A stretch of 64,000 bases of DNA from Candidatus Planktophila versatilis (GTDB lineage Bacteria > Actinomycetota > Actinomycetes > Nanopelagicales > Nanopelagicaceae). The notes beneath the pieces were generated by a model, which ran no database searches, had not been told where the DNA came from, and saw only the letters and a list, made by a program, of their open reading frames with translations. Positions within the stretch are counted from its first letter, which is position 1. Every line of letters begins with the position of its first letter. The translations under genes and the position numbers were made by a program. The DNA is taken from contig NZ_CP016774.1 in assembly GCF_002288105.1 (NCBI RefSeq), forward strand, positions 682,001-746,000, written 5' to 3'. Shown here in pieces: positions 11,057-21,732 of this stretch.

Positions 11057-12373
11057 ATGACCGATATCAATCCAGGAACGCTAGCTCACACACAAGTAGC
11101 ACCTAGTGCAGCATCTGCACTCATTGGAGATCCTTCTCAATTCGGTCGCGTCGGAGAAGATGGAACGGTATTCGTTCGCACCTCTGAAGGCGAAAAGCCA
11201 GTTGGTTCCTACCCAGGCAAGAGCGCGGAAGAAGCACTTGCCTACTTTGTCAGAAAATTTGAAGCACTCGCATCCGAAGTTGCGCTCACCGCAGCCCGCA
11301 TCACAAGTGGCGCGATGGTTCCGCAGGATGCACACGAATCTGTGAAGAAGCTGCGTCAGCAAGTTCGCGAACTCAATGGCGTCGGAGATCTGGATTCCCT
11401 TGCCCTATCGGTGGAACAAATTGAACCGCTCATTGAAGGAAACCGCGAGGCATATGAAGCAAAGAAAGCGGCAGAGAGTGCGGTCAAGGCTGCTCGCCGG
11501 GAACAGATTTTGGTTGAGAAAGAGAAGATAGTGGCTGAGGCGGAATCACTTGCTCTGTCAGAGAACTGGAAAGTTACTGGAGATCGACTGAAGACTCTGC
11601 TCGATGAGTGGAAAGCGGCGCCTCGTCTAGATAAGAAGGCTGATGGAGATTTCTGGAAGCGTTTCTCAGCCAGCCGCAATAAGTTTGATAAGCGTCGTCG
11701 CACTCACTTTGCACAACTTGAGGCGACCTCATCTGTAGTTTCCGCAGCAAAGATGGAGATCATCACAGAGGCTGAAAAGCTTGCAACCTCTACCGATTGG
11801 GTTGCAACTGCTCGTCGATTTAAGACACTGATGGATTCATGGAAAACAGCTGGTCGCGGAAAGCCGAGCGATGAAGCTAAGTTGTGGGCGCGATTTAAAG
11901 CGGCCCAAGATCAGTTCTTCACTGCAAAGAGTGCGGATCTGGAAAAGCGCGAGGTTTCGATGACGGCAAATCTTGCTAAGCGCGAAGAACTCATTGTTCA
12001 AATCGAAGCTTTGGTGCCATTTACAGATGCCAAGGCAGCAAAGAACTCATTCCGCGACTTGATGCGCACCTGGGAGAAGATCGGCATTACCCATCGCGAT
12101 AAGCGAGCCGCTTTCGATGCCCGGGTAGCCAAGGTCGAAGAAGTGATTAAAGAGGCTGAGGCCGAGATTTGGCGTAAGACAGATCCTGCGGCAAAGGCAC
12201 GCGCTGCTGAAGTAGTGAAGCAGCTCAGTGAATCTATTGAAAACTACCGCAAGGTTGCCGCAAAATCACAGGCAGCAGGTAATGAGAAGAAGGCGAAAGA
12301 AGCACTTGAATCAGCTGAAGCTCGTACGGTGTGGCTAGCAGAGGCTGAAAAGCATCTCGCTGAATTTAGCTAA
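11057..12373 (+). CDS. DUF349 repeat protein
   Basis: A 438-residue, highly charged, mostly helical protein with several DUF349 units of about 75 residues (for example around W in SENWKVTGDRLKTLLDEWK, STDWVATARRFKTLMDSWK and the following LMRTWEKIG repeat). The family name is descriptive only; no biochemical activity is assured. The start is the ATG at 11057 because GAGGGGGA lies just upstream; a longer open frame to 10868 runs antisense through the hydrolase gene and is not credible. It is divergent from the hisS block and converges on rsh with 10 bases between stops. Confidence 0.85.
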   Translation: MTDINPGTLAHTQVAPSAASALIGDPSQFGRVGEDGTVFVRTSEGEKPVGSYPGKSAEEALAYFVRKFEALASEVALTAARITSGAMVPQDAHESVKKLRQQVRELNGVGDLDSLALSVEQIEPLIEGNREAYEAKKAAESAVKAARREQILVEKEKIVAEAESLALSENWKVTGDRLKTLLDEWKAAPRLDKKADGDFWKRFSASRNKFDKRRRTHFAQLEATSSVVSAAKMEIITEAEKLATSTDWVATARRFKTLMDSWKTAGRGKPSDEAKLWARFKAAQDQFFTAKSADLEKREVSMTANLAKREELIVQIEALVPFTDAKAAKNSFRDLMRTWEKIGITHRDKRAAFDARVAKVEEVIKEAEAEIWRKTDPAAKARAAEVVKQLSESIENYRKVAAKSQAAGNEKKAKEALESAEARTVWLAEAEKHLAEFS

Positions 12374-12383
12374 TCAAAACTAG

Positions 12384-14543
12384 TTAAGTTCGATAGACGT
12401 CATAGACGCCTTCAATATTTCGCACCGCAGCCAGCACAGAATCAAGATGCTTGGCATCAGCCATTTCAAAGGTAAAGCGAGAGATTGCAACGCGGTCCTT
12501 AGATGTGCTCACTGCTGCGCTAAGAATATTTACGTGCTGCTCCGACAGAGTTCTGGTGACATCAGCTAACAGGCGCGCACGATCTAAAGCTTCAACCTGA
12601 ATGTTTACCAGGAATAAGCTTGCCGCACCCAATAACCACTTCACTCCCACTACTCGCTCGCCTTGATTCTCGCGAAGATCGGTAGCGTTGATGCAATCCT
12701 CTCGATGTACAGAGATGCCAGATCCCTTGGTAATAAAGCCCATAATTGCATCCCCTGGAACTGGCGTGCAGCAACGAGCGAGCTTTACCAATACGTCATC
12801 AACGCCTTCAACCTCCACGGCGCTCGATGTCCGCTTGGTAACTTGCATACCAGTCGGAATATTCTCGATAGTAACTTCTGGATGAGAATCATCACCTGAC
12901 ATCGAAGCGGTGAGCTTTTCAACGATTGAAGCAGCTGAAACATGTCCATCACCAACTGCGTTATAGAGCGCATCTATATCGGCATAATGCATATCGTGAG
13001 CTAGTTCCAGCAGCGCGTGACCAGCGAAAATCTTCTGTAGCGGAAGTCCTGCTTTGCGCATTTGGCGGGCAATAGATTCGCGCCCAGCATCAATAGCTTC
13101 CTCTCTCCGCTCCTTGCTAAACCAAGCTTTAATCTTTGAACGAGCACGTGGACTCTTAACAAAATTGAGCCAATCGCGACTCGGCCCCGCATGTTCACCC
13201 TTATTGGTAACAATCTCAATCACATCACCATTGACCAACTTTGATTCAAGTGGAACTAGGCGCCCATTAACCTTAGCTCCCGCACAGCGCAAACCCACAT
13301 CAGTGTGAACTGAAAAGGCAAAGTCAACCGGTGTTGAGCCACCCGGAAGTGCAACAACTGAGCCTTTGGGAGTAAAGACAAATACTTCTGGACTTCCCAA
13401 ATCAAAACGCAACGCCTCTAGAAATTCAGATGGATCTTCGGTCTCCTTCTGCCACTCGTGTAATTGACGCAGCCACATCATCTCTGGGGTATTAGTCTCT
13501 GGCTCACCGCTTTGCTTGTATTTCCAGTGTGCTGCGATACCAAACTCAGCTCGAGAGTGCATCTCATAGGTGCGAATCTGAATTTCGATCGCTTTACCGT
13601 TTGGCCCAATGACGGTGGTATGAAGTGATTGATAAAGATTGAATTTAGGCATCGCTATGTAATCTTTAAATCTTCCCGGAACCGGACTCCAGCGAGCATG
13701 AATCGAGCCCAATACCGCATAACAATCTTTCACATCGTTTACCAGGACTCTAATTCCCACCAAATCATAGATTTCATTGAACTCACGACCTCTGACAACC
13801 ATCTTCTGATAAACACTAAAGAAATGTTTATTACGTCCGGTAACCGTTGCTGTGATCAAGTCTCGCTGCAAGTCCTTCTCAACAGCGTCAACAACTTCAG
13901 ATGTCAGTGCATCACGTGATGGCGATCTCTCTGCCACCAGCCTTGAAATCTCTTCAAATTTCTTCGGTTCAAGAACTGCAAAGGAGAGATCCTCTAGCTC
14001 CCACTTGATGGCATTCATTCCGAGTCTGTGGGCTAATGGGGCATAGATATCAAGAGTTTCCTGCGCCTTGCGTTGTGCTGATTCGGCCGAGACAAAACCC
14101 CAGGTGCGGGCGTTATGAAGGCGATCGGCTAATTTGATAACTAGTACGCGAATGTCACGCGACATCGCAATGACCATTTTGCGAACGGTCTCTGCCTCTG
14201 CGGTTGGACCATAAGCTAATTTGTCGAGCTTGGTAACGCCATCGACCAAGTTAGCAATTTCATCGCCAAAGTCAGTACGAAGTTGTTGGAGTGAATATGG
14301 AGTATCTTCAACAGTGTCATGCAGCAGTGACGCCACAATCGTGATTTCGTTCAAACCTAATTCAGCCAAGATAAGTGAGACAGCTACTGGATGAGTGATG
14401 TAATCCTCGCCAGATTTTCTTAGCTGTCCTTCATGTGCCGTGCGGGCAATCTTGAAGGCCCGAGTGATTTCTGCGCCATCACTTTGAGGGTGATGCTCCT
14501 TAAGCGCACCTATAAGAGGTGCGATTAAGGTTTCTGTATCCAT
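12384..14543 (-). CDS. rel: Bifunctional (p)ppGpp synthetase/hydrolase (Rsh)
   Basis: Makes and degrades the stringent-response alarmone. The 719-residue protein has an intact N-terminal HD hydrolase domain (THPVAVSLILAE near residue 45, LLHDTVEDTPYS near 75), then the synthetase domain with the RFKDYIAMP motif near residue 290. RFKD is the basic form typical of bifunctional enzymes, as opposed to the acidic form in synthetase-only RelA. A TGS domain (about 385-445) and a C-terminal ACT domain follow. I chose the ATG at 14543 over a TTG two codons upstream. It follows secF directly; the apt gene often found between them in actinobacteria is absent. Confidence 0.95.
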   Translation of the reverse strand: MDTETLIAPLIGALKEHHPQSDGAEITRAFKIARTAHEGQLRKSGEDYITHPVAVSLILAELGLNEITIVASLLHDTVEDTPYSLQQLRTDFGDEIANLVDGVTKLDKLAYGPTAEAETVRKMVIAMSRDIRVLVIKLADRLHNARTWGFVSAESAQRKAQETLDIYAPLAHRLGMNAIKWELEDLSFAVLEPKKFEEISRLVAERSPSRDALTSEVVDAVEKDLQRDLITATVTGRNKHFFSVYQKMVVRGREFNEIYDLVGIRVLVNDVKDCYAVLGSIHARWSPVPGRFKDYIAMPKFNLYQSLHTTVIGPNGKAIEIQIRTYEMHSRAEFGIAAHWKYKQSGEPETNTPEMMWLRQLHEWQKETEDPSEFLEALRFDLGSPEVFVFTPKGSVVALPGGSTPVDFAFSVHTDVGLRCAGAKVNGRLVPLESKLVNGDVIEIVTNKGEHAGPSRDWLNFVKSPRARSKIKAWFSKERREEAIDAGRESIARQMRKAGLPLQKIFAGHALLELAHDMHYADIDALYNAVGDGHVSAASIVEKLTASMSGDDSHPEVTIENIPTGMQVTKRTSSAVEVEGVDDVLVKLARCCTPVPGDAIMGFITKGSGISVHREDCINATDLRENQGERVVGVKWLLGAASLFLVNIQVEALDRARLLADVTRTLSEQHVNILSAAVSTSKDRVAISRFTFEMADAKHLDSVLAAVRNIEGVYDVYRT

Positions 14544-14554
14544 ATGCAAAAAGG

Positions 14555-15604
14555 TTATTTGCGACCTTTGCGCTTAGGTTGATTACGTGGACCACGCGCA
14601 ACTGTTGAATCTGTTGGCTTGCTCTCTGTAGGCACCGGTGCTCCGCTTCGCGCTGCAACTCTCTTAGCAAGTGCCTGCATCGCAGGTTCCTTCTCACGAA
14701 GGGAGGCTAGGAATGGTGGAGCGATAAATACAGATGAATACGTACCCACTGCTAAACCAATGAATAGTGCAAGTGAGAGATCCTTCAGTGTGCCAGCGCC
14801 CAATAATCCAGCGCCTACGAAAAGAATTGAACCAACAGGTAGGAGTGCGATGATGGATGTGTTCGCGGAGCGCACGAGGGTCTGATTGACAGCCAAGTTG
14901 GCAGCCTGTGAATATGTCTGCTTACTGTTGGCTGTGACAGATTTCGTATTCTCTCTCACCTTATCGAAGACCACGACAGTGTCATAGAGCGAATAGCCAA
15001 GAATTGTAAGGAATCCGATCACCGTTGCTGGGGTGACATCAAAACCAACAACCGCATAAATACCAACGGTAATGAGCACATCGTGCACCACTGCAACAAT
15101 CGCTGCAAGTGCCATCTTGGGTTCAAATGCCATTGCGAGAAAGAGCATGACCGCCAATAAGAATGCGATCAATCCATAGATAGCTTTCTTGGTAATTTCC
15201 TTACCCCACGAAGGTCCAACAATCTGCGTGTCGATTGACTCAGCTTGAACATCAAAAGTGGAGGTCAGAACATTCTCGGCAGCTGTCGCTTCTGCCGGAG
15301 TGAGCGCTCCGGTTTGAATACGAATCTTGTCGTTACCTATCTTTTGAACAATTGCCTCGCCCGGAATATCAAATTTCGAAGCCGCTTCTCTACCTTGTTC
15401 AAGTGTGATTCCCGGCTTGCTCACTGTGTAAGAAGCTCCACCTTTGAACTCAAGACCTAAATGCAAACCTTGAATGGTAAGAGCAGCGATAGAGATGAGA
15501 AGAAAGAGCGCTGAAATCGAGTACCAACGCTTGCGGTTGCCAATGATATTAAATGATGTTTCACCCGAATAGAGGCGGCCACCAAGACCTGAAATTTTAG
15601 CCAT
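14555..15604 (-). CDS. secF: Protein translocase subunit SecF
   Basis: Partner of SecD in the membrane complex that uses the proton-motive force to finish Sec export. The 349-residue product has six membrane segments, the first periplasmic domain between TM1 and TM2, LGLEFKGGASYTV near residue 43, and the conserved GYSLYDTVVVFDKVREN motif near residue 215. The C-terminus is basic (GRGPRNQPKRKGRK-like). The frame stays open to 15760, but that extension runs into secD and has serine-rich, non-homologous sequence, so the ATG at 15604 (5 bases from the secD stop) is preferred. Confidence 0.95.
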   Translation of the reverse strand: MAKISGLGGRLYSGETSFNIIGNRKRWYSISALFLLISIAALTIQGLHLGLEFKGGASYTVSKPGITLEQGREAASKFDIPGEAIVQKIGNDKIRIQTGALTPAEATAAENVLTSTFDVQAESIDTQIVGPSWGKEITKKAIYGLIAFLLAVMLFLAMAFEPKMALAAIVAVVHDVLITVGIYAVVGFDVTPATVIGFLTILGYSLYDTVVVFDKVRENTKSVTANSKQTYSQAANLAVNQTLVRSANTSIIALLPVGSILFVGAGLLGAGTLKDLSLALFIGLAVGTYSSVFIAPPFLASLREKEPAMQALAKRVAARSGAPVPTESKPTDSTVARGPRNQPKRKGRK

Positions 15605-15608
15605 TGTC

Positions 15609-17141
15609 TTATGCCTCCACAGTAGTAGTTGAAGTATTTGCTCTCGCACCCTTGAGCCCGACGCTCTTAGGCGAGAAGCCCGAGAGCGGATGACCGGAGG
15701 CAAAGAAGTTGATACGCGCAATGAGTGTGACAAGCGGCTTGGTGAAGATGAAGACCACAATTAAGTCAACGAGCGTGGTGAGCCCCAATGTAAATGCGAA
15801 ACCACGCACACCACCGACGGCAAAGAAATAGAGGAGGACTGCGGCAAGAATTGAGACCATGTCAGCCACGATGATTGTGTGACGTGCTCGCAGCCAACCC
15901 ATATCGACTGCAGATCTCAGAGATCTTCCTTCTCTCGCTTCATCACGAACACGTTCGAAGAAGACGATAAATGAGTCGGCGGTAATTCCAATGGCAACAA
16001 TGGCGCCAGCGATACCTGCCAGAGTTAATGTGAATCCGATTGCCTCACCCAGAACCAAGAAGAGTAAATAGACGAGCGCTGATGCAACGGCGAGTGAGCC
16101 AACAGTTACTAACCCAAGTGCTCGGTAATACAGAACTGAGAATATGACCACAAGAATCAGACCCAGTGCTCCAGCTAACAGACCAGCATCTAACTGATCA
16201 GAACCGAGCGTTGGAGAAACTTGTTGAACTTCACCGCGATCAAAGGCCAGCGGTAGCGCACCATATTTAAGAACGTTGGCAAGATCTTCTGCCTCTGTTT
16301 GGGTAAATGACCCGGTGATCTGCGCGTTACCCGAAGGAATCGCTTCATTGATCGATGGAGCTGAAACAACTAATCCGTCAAGCACGATTGCAACCTGATT
16401 TAAAGGTGAGGCAAGTGATGTAACGCGACCTGTGAGAGCACCGAATGCTGAAGTTCCTTCGCCGTTAAAGGAAAGTGATACAAACCATCCAGCTGACCCT
16501 TGCTGATCAATGCCTGCCGATGCCTTAGAAACCTGTTGTCCTAGCACTTCAGCTGGAGCAAGAATGTACTTACTTGCCCCTGTTCTTGAACACGCAACAA
16601 TTGTTTCAGCAGGGGAATCTGCACCAGTTCCCTGTTGATTTTCCAACTTGGAACAATCAAGTGCGGCAAACTTTGCATTTAGTTCCGGTGTGACTCCTGC
16701 TGTGGGAGTGGCAGTGTCCAATCCACTTCCCGCTAAGCCGGATGATTCTGCAAGAACTTGTCTAAAACGAAGCTCTGCAGTTTGTCCAACCAAATCAACA
16801 ACACGACGACCAGAATCTCCAGGAACGGAGATAACGATCTGGCGGTTAGTTCCGCTTCCCTGTGCTGTTACTTCAGACTCTGCGACACCAAGTGAGTTCA
16901 CACGTTGGCGGATAATCGTGACTGCCTGATCAATTGCCGCCGATGTAATTTTATTTGAATCATTCGAAGCGCGAGGTTGCAGCGTGACACTTGTGCCACC
17001 GCGCAGATCAAGGCCTAGCTTGACCGAGGATGCGCCCTGAATCAGGGCTGTTCCTACGAGTCCGAGCAGAATGATTGCCAGCAGCGCTAAGGCTCGAGCA
17101 GGCCGACCTGAGGTCTTCACAGTTTTAGTAGGTGTGGACAT
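15609..17141 (-). CDS. secD: Protein translocase subunit SecD
   Basis: Larger SecDF subunit, 510 residues. TM1 lies at about residues 17-36, followed by LGLDLRGGTSVTL near residue 43 and the large extracytoplasmic P1 domain with a low-complexity insert (about residues 130-200). TM2-TM6 form the C-terminal half, with AGAIVAIGITADSFIVFFERVRDE near residue 390 as the family motif. It is followed at once by secF and preceded by ruvB with only 11 bases between them. YajC, normally encoded between ruvB and secD in actinobacteria, has no room here. Confidence 0.95.
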   Translation of the reverse strand: MSTPTKTVKTSGRPARALALLAIILLGLVGTALIQGASSVKLGLDLRGGTSVTLQPRASNDSNKITSAAIDQAVTIIRQRVNSLGVAESEVTAQGSGTNRQIVISVPGDSGRRVVDLVGQTAELRFRQVLAESSGLAGSGLDTATPTAGVTPELNAKFAALDCSKLENQQGTGADSPAETIVACSRTGASKYILAPAEVLGQQVSKASAGIDQQGSAGWFVSLSFNGEGTSAFGALTGRVTSLASPLNQVAIVLDGLVVSAPSINEAIPSGNAQITGSFTQTEAEDLANVLKYGALPLAFDRGEVQQVSPTLGSDQLDAGLLAGALGLILVVIFSVLYYRALGLVTVGSLAVASALVYLLFLVLGEAIGFTLTLAGIAGAIVAIGITADSFIVFFERVRDEAREGRSLRSAVDMGWLRARHTIIVADMVSILAAVLLYFFAVGGVRGFAFTLGLTTLVDLIVVFIFTKPLVTLIARINFFASGHPLSGFSPKSVGLKGARANTSTTTVEA

Positions 17142-17152
17142 AAGAGGAGAGT

Positions 17153-18211
17153 CTAGGCGTCAGGCGCTGGTGTGTCGAAAAGAGAAATCGTCCCAGCAGG
17201 GGGCGTGCGCCCCACATGCTGCCAACCCAGAGCCGTTGCAATTCGACCTCGCGGAGTCCTTGCCATAAAGCCATTTCTGACGAGGAACGGTTCGGCAACA
17301 GATTCCACTGTCTCAGTCTCTTCACCCACGGCAATTGCAAGAGTAGAGAGTCCAACCGGGCCACCAGCAAATCTTTCAATGAGTGCAAGGAGAACAGATC
17401 GATCTAATCGATCGAGCCCCTTCTCATCAACTTCATACATTTGCAGCGCTGCAGTTGCATCTGAGTGAATGATTTTTTCAGAACCTCGCACCTGGGCATA
17501 ATCTCGCACTCTTCGCAGCAATCTATTTGCGATTCTGGGGGTGCCTCTGGATCTTCCGGCAATCTCTGAAACTGCCTTCACATCAATTTCAAGGCCAAGC
17601 AGCGATGCACTTCGCGAAATTACTTGGGCCAACTCAGATTCTTCATAGAAATCAAGGTGGGCGGTGAAACCGAAACGATCCCGCAATGGTGAAGTCAACA
17701 GACCTGCTCTAGTAGTGGCACCAACCAATGTGAAATGAGGGAGTTGCAACGGAATAGCCGTAGCTCCTGGACCTTTACCAACAACGATATCAACTCGGAA
17801 ATCTTCCATCGCAAGATAGAGCAGCTCTTCAGCCGGGCGCGGAAGACGATGAATCTCATCAAGGAAAAGAATTTCTCCTTCAACCAAAGAGGAAAGAATT
17901 GCCGCTAAATCCCCCGCATGAGTAATTGCCGGGCCAGAGGTGATTCGAATCGGGGTCTGCATCTCACTCGCCAGAATCATGGCCAGCGTTGTCTTGCCAA
18001 GTCCGGGCGGACCCGAAAGCAGAATGTGATCTGCCGCAGATCCTCGCTTGCGGGCCGCACTAAGCAAAACATCAATTTGTTCGCGCACTCGGTGCTGACC
18101 GATGAAATCCTTTAGCGTCTTCGGACGTAGTGCGTGTTCGATTCCCGAGTCATCATTTGTGAGGTCTGGGTTCACAATCCGCTCACCACTATTACCTGGC
18201 TCGATATTCAT
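17153..18211 (-). CDS. ruvB: Holliday junction branch-migration ATPase RuvB
   Basis: Hexameric AAA+ motor that drives branch migration with RuvA. The 352-residue protein has [12 protein letters not shown] near residue 29, Walker [12 protein letters not shown] near 66, Walker [10 protein letters not shown] near 115, the sensor [17 protein letters not shown] near 165, and a C-terminal winged-helix DNA-binding domain with [15 protein letters not shown] near 275. It ends in [13 protein letters not shown], typical for the family. It is immediately downstream of ruvA (adjacent bases 18211 and 18212). Confidence 0.97.
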   Translation of the reverse strand: MNIEPGNSGERIVNPDLTNDDSGIEHALRPKTLKDFIGQHRVREQIDVLLSAARKRGSAADHILLSGPPGLGKTTLAMILASEMQTPIRITSGPAITHAGDLAAILSSLVEGEILFLDEIHRLPRPAEELLYLAMEDFRVDIVVGKGPGATAIPLQLPHFTLVGATTRAGLLTSPLRDRFGFTAHLDFYEESELAQVISRSASLLGLEIDVKAVSEIAGRSRGTPRIANRLLRRVRDYAQVRGSEKIIHSDATAALQMYEVDEKGLDRLDRSVLLALIERFAGGPVGLSTLAIAVGEETETVESVAEPFLVRNGFMARTPRGRIATALGWQHVGRTPPAGTISLFDTPAPDA

Positions 18212-18820
18212 TTAGGACCGTCGCCCTTGTGCCAAAGTAGCTTTCAGTAACTCAGATAAATCAAGGGAAGAAGCATCAACACCAGATTCGGCATACGTTG
18301 CCAAGACTTCATTAATTGCCGAGTCCGAATCTTTGGCACTAAATCCAAGTGAGACCAGTGCCGAAGTAAGTTGCTCGCGCCAAATAGGTTGATGGCTCTG
18401 CACGCGCTCGGCTCCGCCCAAATCAGAAATCTTCCCTTTGAGTTCCAGAATGAGTCTTTGTGCACCTTTGCGCCCGATTCCCGGAACCTTCTCTATCGCC
18501 TTGATATCTTCCTGCGCAATGGCTCGAGACAGAGAATCAGGGCTATGGGATCCCATGATTGCTAACGCAACCTTCGGTCCGATTCCAGAGACTGTCTGCA
18601 CGAGTTCAAAGGTATTTCTACTTTCCTCATCAAGAAAACCAAAGAGAGTAAGTGAATCCTCCCGAACAACTAGGGAAGTAAATAGTTGAGTTGCCGCACC
18701 AAGATGAAGCTGCGCGCTGGTCGGCCCAGTGATGGAGACAGCTAGCCCAACTCCCCCCACTTCAATCACAGCCCGATCTGAATTAATTGACCGAACGATC
18801 CCGTTTACTAGTGAAATCAT
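18212..18820 (-). CDS. ruvA: Holliday junction DNA-binding protein RuvA
   Basis: Tetrameric four-way-junction binding protein that loads RuvB. The 202-residue product shows an N-terminal OB domain ([12 protein letters not shown]), helix-hairpin-helix motifs around [14 protein letters not shown] near residue 78 and [13 protein letters not shown] near 113, and a C-terminal three-helix RuvB-binding domain ([16 protein letters not shown] near 150). The start overlaps the ruvC stop by 4 bases, so ruvC-ruvA-ruvB are translationally linked. Confidence 0.96.
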   Translation of the reverse strand: MISLVNGIVRSINSDRAVIEVGGVGLAVSITGPTSAQLHLGAATQLFTSLVVREDSLTLFGFLDEESRNTFELVQTVSGIGPKVALAIMGSHSPDSLSRAIAQEDIKAIEKVPGIGRKGAQRLILELKGKISDLGGAERVQSHQPIWREQLTSALVSLGFSAKDSDSAINEVLATYAESGVDASSLDLSELLKATLAQGRRS

Positions 18821-19371
18821 TTCTTCACCAACTTAGCGAGCCGGGATTTCTCAATTGCTACCGCTTCTGCAATTTTGGTATTTGCCCCACCTCGCCAGAT
18901 ATGACAGATCGCAAGGGCTAAGGCATCGGTGCTATCGACCGGCTTCGGGATTGACTCTAGATTAAGTAAGCGCTTAACCATCTCGGCGACCTGCACCTTA
19001 TTTGCTCGTCCAGATCCGGTAACGGCAGCTTTCACTTCAGAGGGTGTATGCATCATCACTGGAATGTTTCTGCGCGCTGCAACTAAGAGCGCGATTCCGG
19101 CAGCTTGCGCGGTTCCCATCACGGTACGAACATTGTGTTGCGAAAAGACTCGCTCCACAGCAATCACGGTGGGTTTATGAAGAGCTATCCACTCCTCCAA
19201 TTCACTTTCTAACTGAAGTAGCCGCAATTCAAGTGCGGCATCCGGTGGTGTAAGAATCACGCCGACACCAATTAATGTAAGTGGTGAACCAATTGCGCCT
19301 TCGACAACGCCCACGCCACAACGAGTCAGCCCAGGGTCCACCCCGAGTACTCGTTTATATATCTGGCTCAT
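18817..19371 (-). CDS. ruvC: Holliday junction resolvase RuvC
   Basis: Structure-specific endonuclease that cuts four-way junctions. The 184-residue protein keeps the RNase H-fold acidic residues: D in [14 protein letters not shown] near residue 10, E in [11 protein letters not shown] near 71, and the last pair in [14 protein letters not shown] near 147. Start M-S-Q-I-Y at 19371 is followed by the motif at the usual distance. It is 32 bases downstream of the YebC-type gene, in the conserved yebC-ruvCAB order. Confidence 0.96.
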   Translation of the reverse strand: MSQIYKRVLGVDPGLTRCGVGVVEGAIGSPLTLIGVGVILTPPDAALELRLLQLESELEEWIALHKPTVIAVERVFSQHNVRTVMGTAQAAGIALLVAARRNIPVMMHTPSEVKAAVTGSGRANKVQVAEMVKRLLNLESIPKPVDSTDALALAICHIWRGGANTKIAEAVAIEKSRLAKLVKK

Positions 19372-19403
19372 AACTTCTAAGCCTAGGTCAGCCCTACGAC
19401 GAC

Positions 19404-20156
19404 TTAAGAAAGGCTCGCCAAGACTTCATCTGAGACATCGAAATTGGAGTAGACGTTCTGCACATCATCTAACTCCTCAATCGCATCGATAAGTTCAAAG
19501 ACCTTGGTAGCACCTTCGGCATCCAGAGGAATCTGCATCGACGGCAGGAAGGAAGAATCTGCTGATTCATAATCAATTCCGGCACTTTGCAGCGCAGTTC
19601 TAGCTGCTACGAGATCACTGGCTTCACAGACAACTTCAAATGATTCACCTAAATCATTCACATCTTCAACCCCAGCATCAAGTGCCGCTTCCAGAATTGA
19701 ATCCTCGGTGACCCCGCCAGCCTTATTCACAATAATGACGCCTTTGCGATTAAACAGATATGCCACAGAACCAGGATCCGCCATGCTGCCGCCATTGCGA
19801 GTGACCGCAACGCGTACTTCAGAAGCTGCGCGATTTCGATTATCAGATAAACATTCAATCATGAGCGCAACGCCATTTGGCCCATAGCCCTCATACATAA
19901 TCGTCTGCCAATCAGCGCCGCCAGATTCAAGGCCCGCGCCACGCTTAACCGCTCTATCAATATTATCTGCTGGCATTGAATTCTTCTTCGCCTTGGCAAT
20001 TGCATCAAACAGGGTTGGGTTGCCTTCAACTTCCGGACCACCATTACGAGATGCGACTTCAATAGCCTTAATTAACTTGGCAAAATTCTTCGCCCGGCGG
20101 CTATCAATGATCGCCTTCTTATGCTTGGTCGTCGCCCATTTGGAATGGCCTGACAT
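19404..20156 (-). CDS. YebC/PmpR-family regulatory protein (TACO1 type)
   Basis: A 250-residue member of the YebC family, described as a DNA-binding regulator in some bacteria and as a factor that helps ribosomes through difficult sequences in others. It opens [15 protein letters not shown] and contains [18 protein letters not shown] near residue 90, which identify the family. I took the start at the [10 protein letters not shown] (20156) rather than three codons upstream. It lies between pdxT and ruvC, as in other actinobacteria. Confidence 0.93.
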   Translation of the reverse strand: MSGHSKWATTKHKKAIIDSRRAKNFAKLIKAIEVASRNGGPEVEGNPTLFDAIAKAKKNSMPADNIDRAVKRGAGLESGGADWQTIMYEGYGPNGVALMIECLSDNRNRAASEVRVAVTRNGGSMADPGSVAYLFNRKGVIIVNKAGGVTEDSILEAALDAGVEDVNDLGESFEVVCEASDLVAARTALQSAGIDYESADSSFLPSMQIPLDAEGATKVFELIDAIEELDDVQNVYSNFDVSDEVLASLS

Positions 20157-20214
20157 TGTCAACACCTCAATCGTTAATCAAGAGGCGATTACCTACGCCT
20201 CTAAGAGCCCAACT

Positions 20215-20787
20215 TTATCGCGGTTTACACATCTCATCAAAGAAGTAACGATGTATTTCCAGGTTACTCGTTAATTCTGGGTGGAAACTAGTCGCAAGGA
20301 TTTTGCCTTCACGCACCGCAACCGCGTGCCCAGCAGCTTCCGCCAGAACCTGAACCCCAGGACCAGACTGCTCCACCCACGGCGCTCTGATAAAGACTGC
20401 GTTCATCTTCTTGCCATTGAACTCAATCTCTGATTCAAAGGAATCAACCTGCCTGCCAAAAGCATTTCGGCGCACCGTGATATCTAGACCTCCGAAAGTC
20501 TCTTGACCTTTTGCACCATCAAGAATGCGCTCGGCTAAGAGAATCATTCCAGCACATGATCCATACACTGGAAGCCCATCACCAATGCGCTTTCGGATGG
20601 GATTAAATAGTTCGAAAGTCTTGGCCAGATGAACAATGGTGGTGGACTCTCCCCCGGGCAAAATCAGCGCGTCAACACTTTCTAATTCAGATAAACGCCT
20701 TACTTCTATAGCTTCATGACCACATTGGGTTGTGGCAAGAATGTGCTCGCGGAAATCTCCTTGTAGAGCTAGCACGCCAACTTTCAT
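20215..20787 (-). CDS. pdxT: Pyridoxal 5'-phosphate synthase glutaminase subunit
   Basis: Class I glutamine amidotransferase that releases ammonia for PdxS. The 190-residue product has the oxyanion LPGGESTT motif near residue 45, the nucleophile Cys in [11 protein letters not shown] near residue 78, and the His/Glu pair in SFHPEL near residue 170. This is a full catalytic triad. It is 13 bases downstream of pdxS, so the two subunits are co-expressed. Confidence 0.96.
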   Translation of the reverse strand: MKVGVLALQGDFREHILATTQCGHEAIEVRRLSELESVDALILPGGESTTIVHLAKTFELFNPIRKRIGDGLPVYGSCAGMILLAERILDGAKGQETFGGLDITVRRNAFGRQVDSFESEIEFNGKKMNAVFIRAPWVEQSGPGVQVLAEAAGHAVAVREGKILATSFHPELTSNLEIHRYFFDEMCKPR

Positions 20788-20800
20788 AAACTTGCGTTAA

Positions 20801-21688
20801 CTACCAACCACGATTTGCTAAACGATGTGGCACCGGAATATCTGCAACATTGATTCCGACCATTGCCTCGCCCAGACCGCGGGAAACTTCTGCCAAAACC
20901 TTTGCATCCTGATAGAACGTCGTTGCCTTCACACATGCTGCCGCGCGTTGTGCCGGATTTCCTGATTTGAAAATTCCAGATCCTACGAAGACGCCATCGG
21001 CGCCCATCTGCATCATGAGCGCAGCATCTGCCGGTGTTGCAATTCCACCAGCAGTAAAGAGCACAACCGGAAGTTTTCCAGTCTCAGCAACTTCCTTGAC
21101 TAACGCATATGGTGCTTGCAACTCTTTAGCTGCAACATAGAGTTCATCTTCGCGTAGCGAAGAGAGTCGTCTAATTTCTGCGCCAATGCTGCGCATATGC
21201 ATCATGGCATTTGAAACATCGCCAGTTCCGGCTTCACCCTTGGAACGGATCATGGCGGCACCTTCGTTAATACGACGAAGGGCTTCCCCTAAATTCGTTG
21301 CGCCACATACGAAAGGAATTTTGAAATTCCACTTATCAATATGGTTGGTGTAGTCAGCCGGGGTGAGAACTTCAGATTCATCGATGTAATCAACACCGAG
21401 ACTTTCAATAATTTGAGCCTCCACGAAATGACCGATGCGAACCTTGGCCATCACAGGAATAGAGACAGCTGCTTGAATTGCTTCAATCATGTCCGGATCT
21501 GACATGCGTGCAACGCCACCTTGGGCGCGAATATCTGCCGGCACGCGTTCTAACGCCATCACTGCACATGCACCGGCATCTTCGGCAATCCTGGCTTGCT
21601 CAACATTGACGACGTCCATGATGACGCCACCCTTAAGCATTTCAGCCATGCCGCGCTTGACGCGTGCTGTGCCAGTTGTTTCAGACAT
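20801..21688 (-). CDS. pdxS: Pyridoxal 5'-phosphate synthase synthase subunit
   Basis: Builds PLP from ribose 5-phosphate, glyceraldehyde 3-phosphate and ammonia in the DXP-independent vitamin B6 route. The 295-residue TIM-barrel protein has [21 protein letters not shown] near residue 20 with the Schiff-base-forming Asp/Lys region. [14 protein letters not shown] near 79, [15 protein letters not shown] near 102 and [15 protein letters not shown] near 126 follow. Together with pdxT it makes the cell independent of external vitamin B6. Confidence 0.97.
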   Translation of the reverse strand: MSETTGTARVKRGMAEMLKGGVIMDVVNVEQARIAEDAGACAVMALERVPADIRAQGGVARMSDPDMIEAIQAAVSIPVMAKVRIGHFVEAQIIESLGVDYIDESEVLTPADYTNHIDKWNFKIPFVCGATNLGEALRRINEGAAMIRSKGEAGTGDVSNAMMHMRSIGAEIRRLSSLREDELYVAAKELQAPYALVKEVAETGKLPVVLFTAGGIATPADAALMMQMGADGVFVGSGIFKSGNPAQRAAACVKATTFYQDAKVLAEVSRGLGEAMVGINVADIPVPHRLANRGW

Positions 21689-21732
21689 TTATTAAAGCTC
21701 CTAGTTCAGTGCAGTATGTGCAGGAGAAGAGT

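Noticed and set aside
15605-15760. In-frame N-terminal extension of secF
   Set aside because: Serine- and arginine-rich sequence that overlaps the secD coding region; SecF homology begins at the ATG at 15604.
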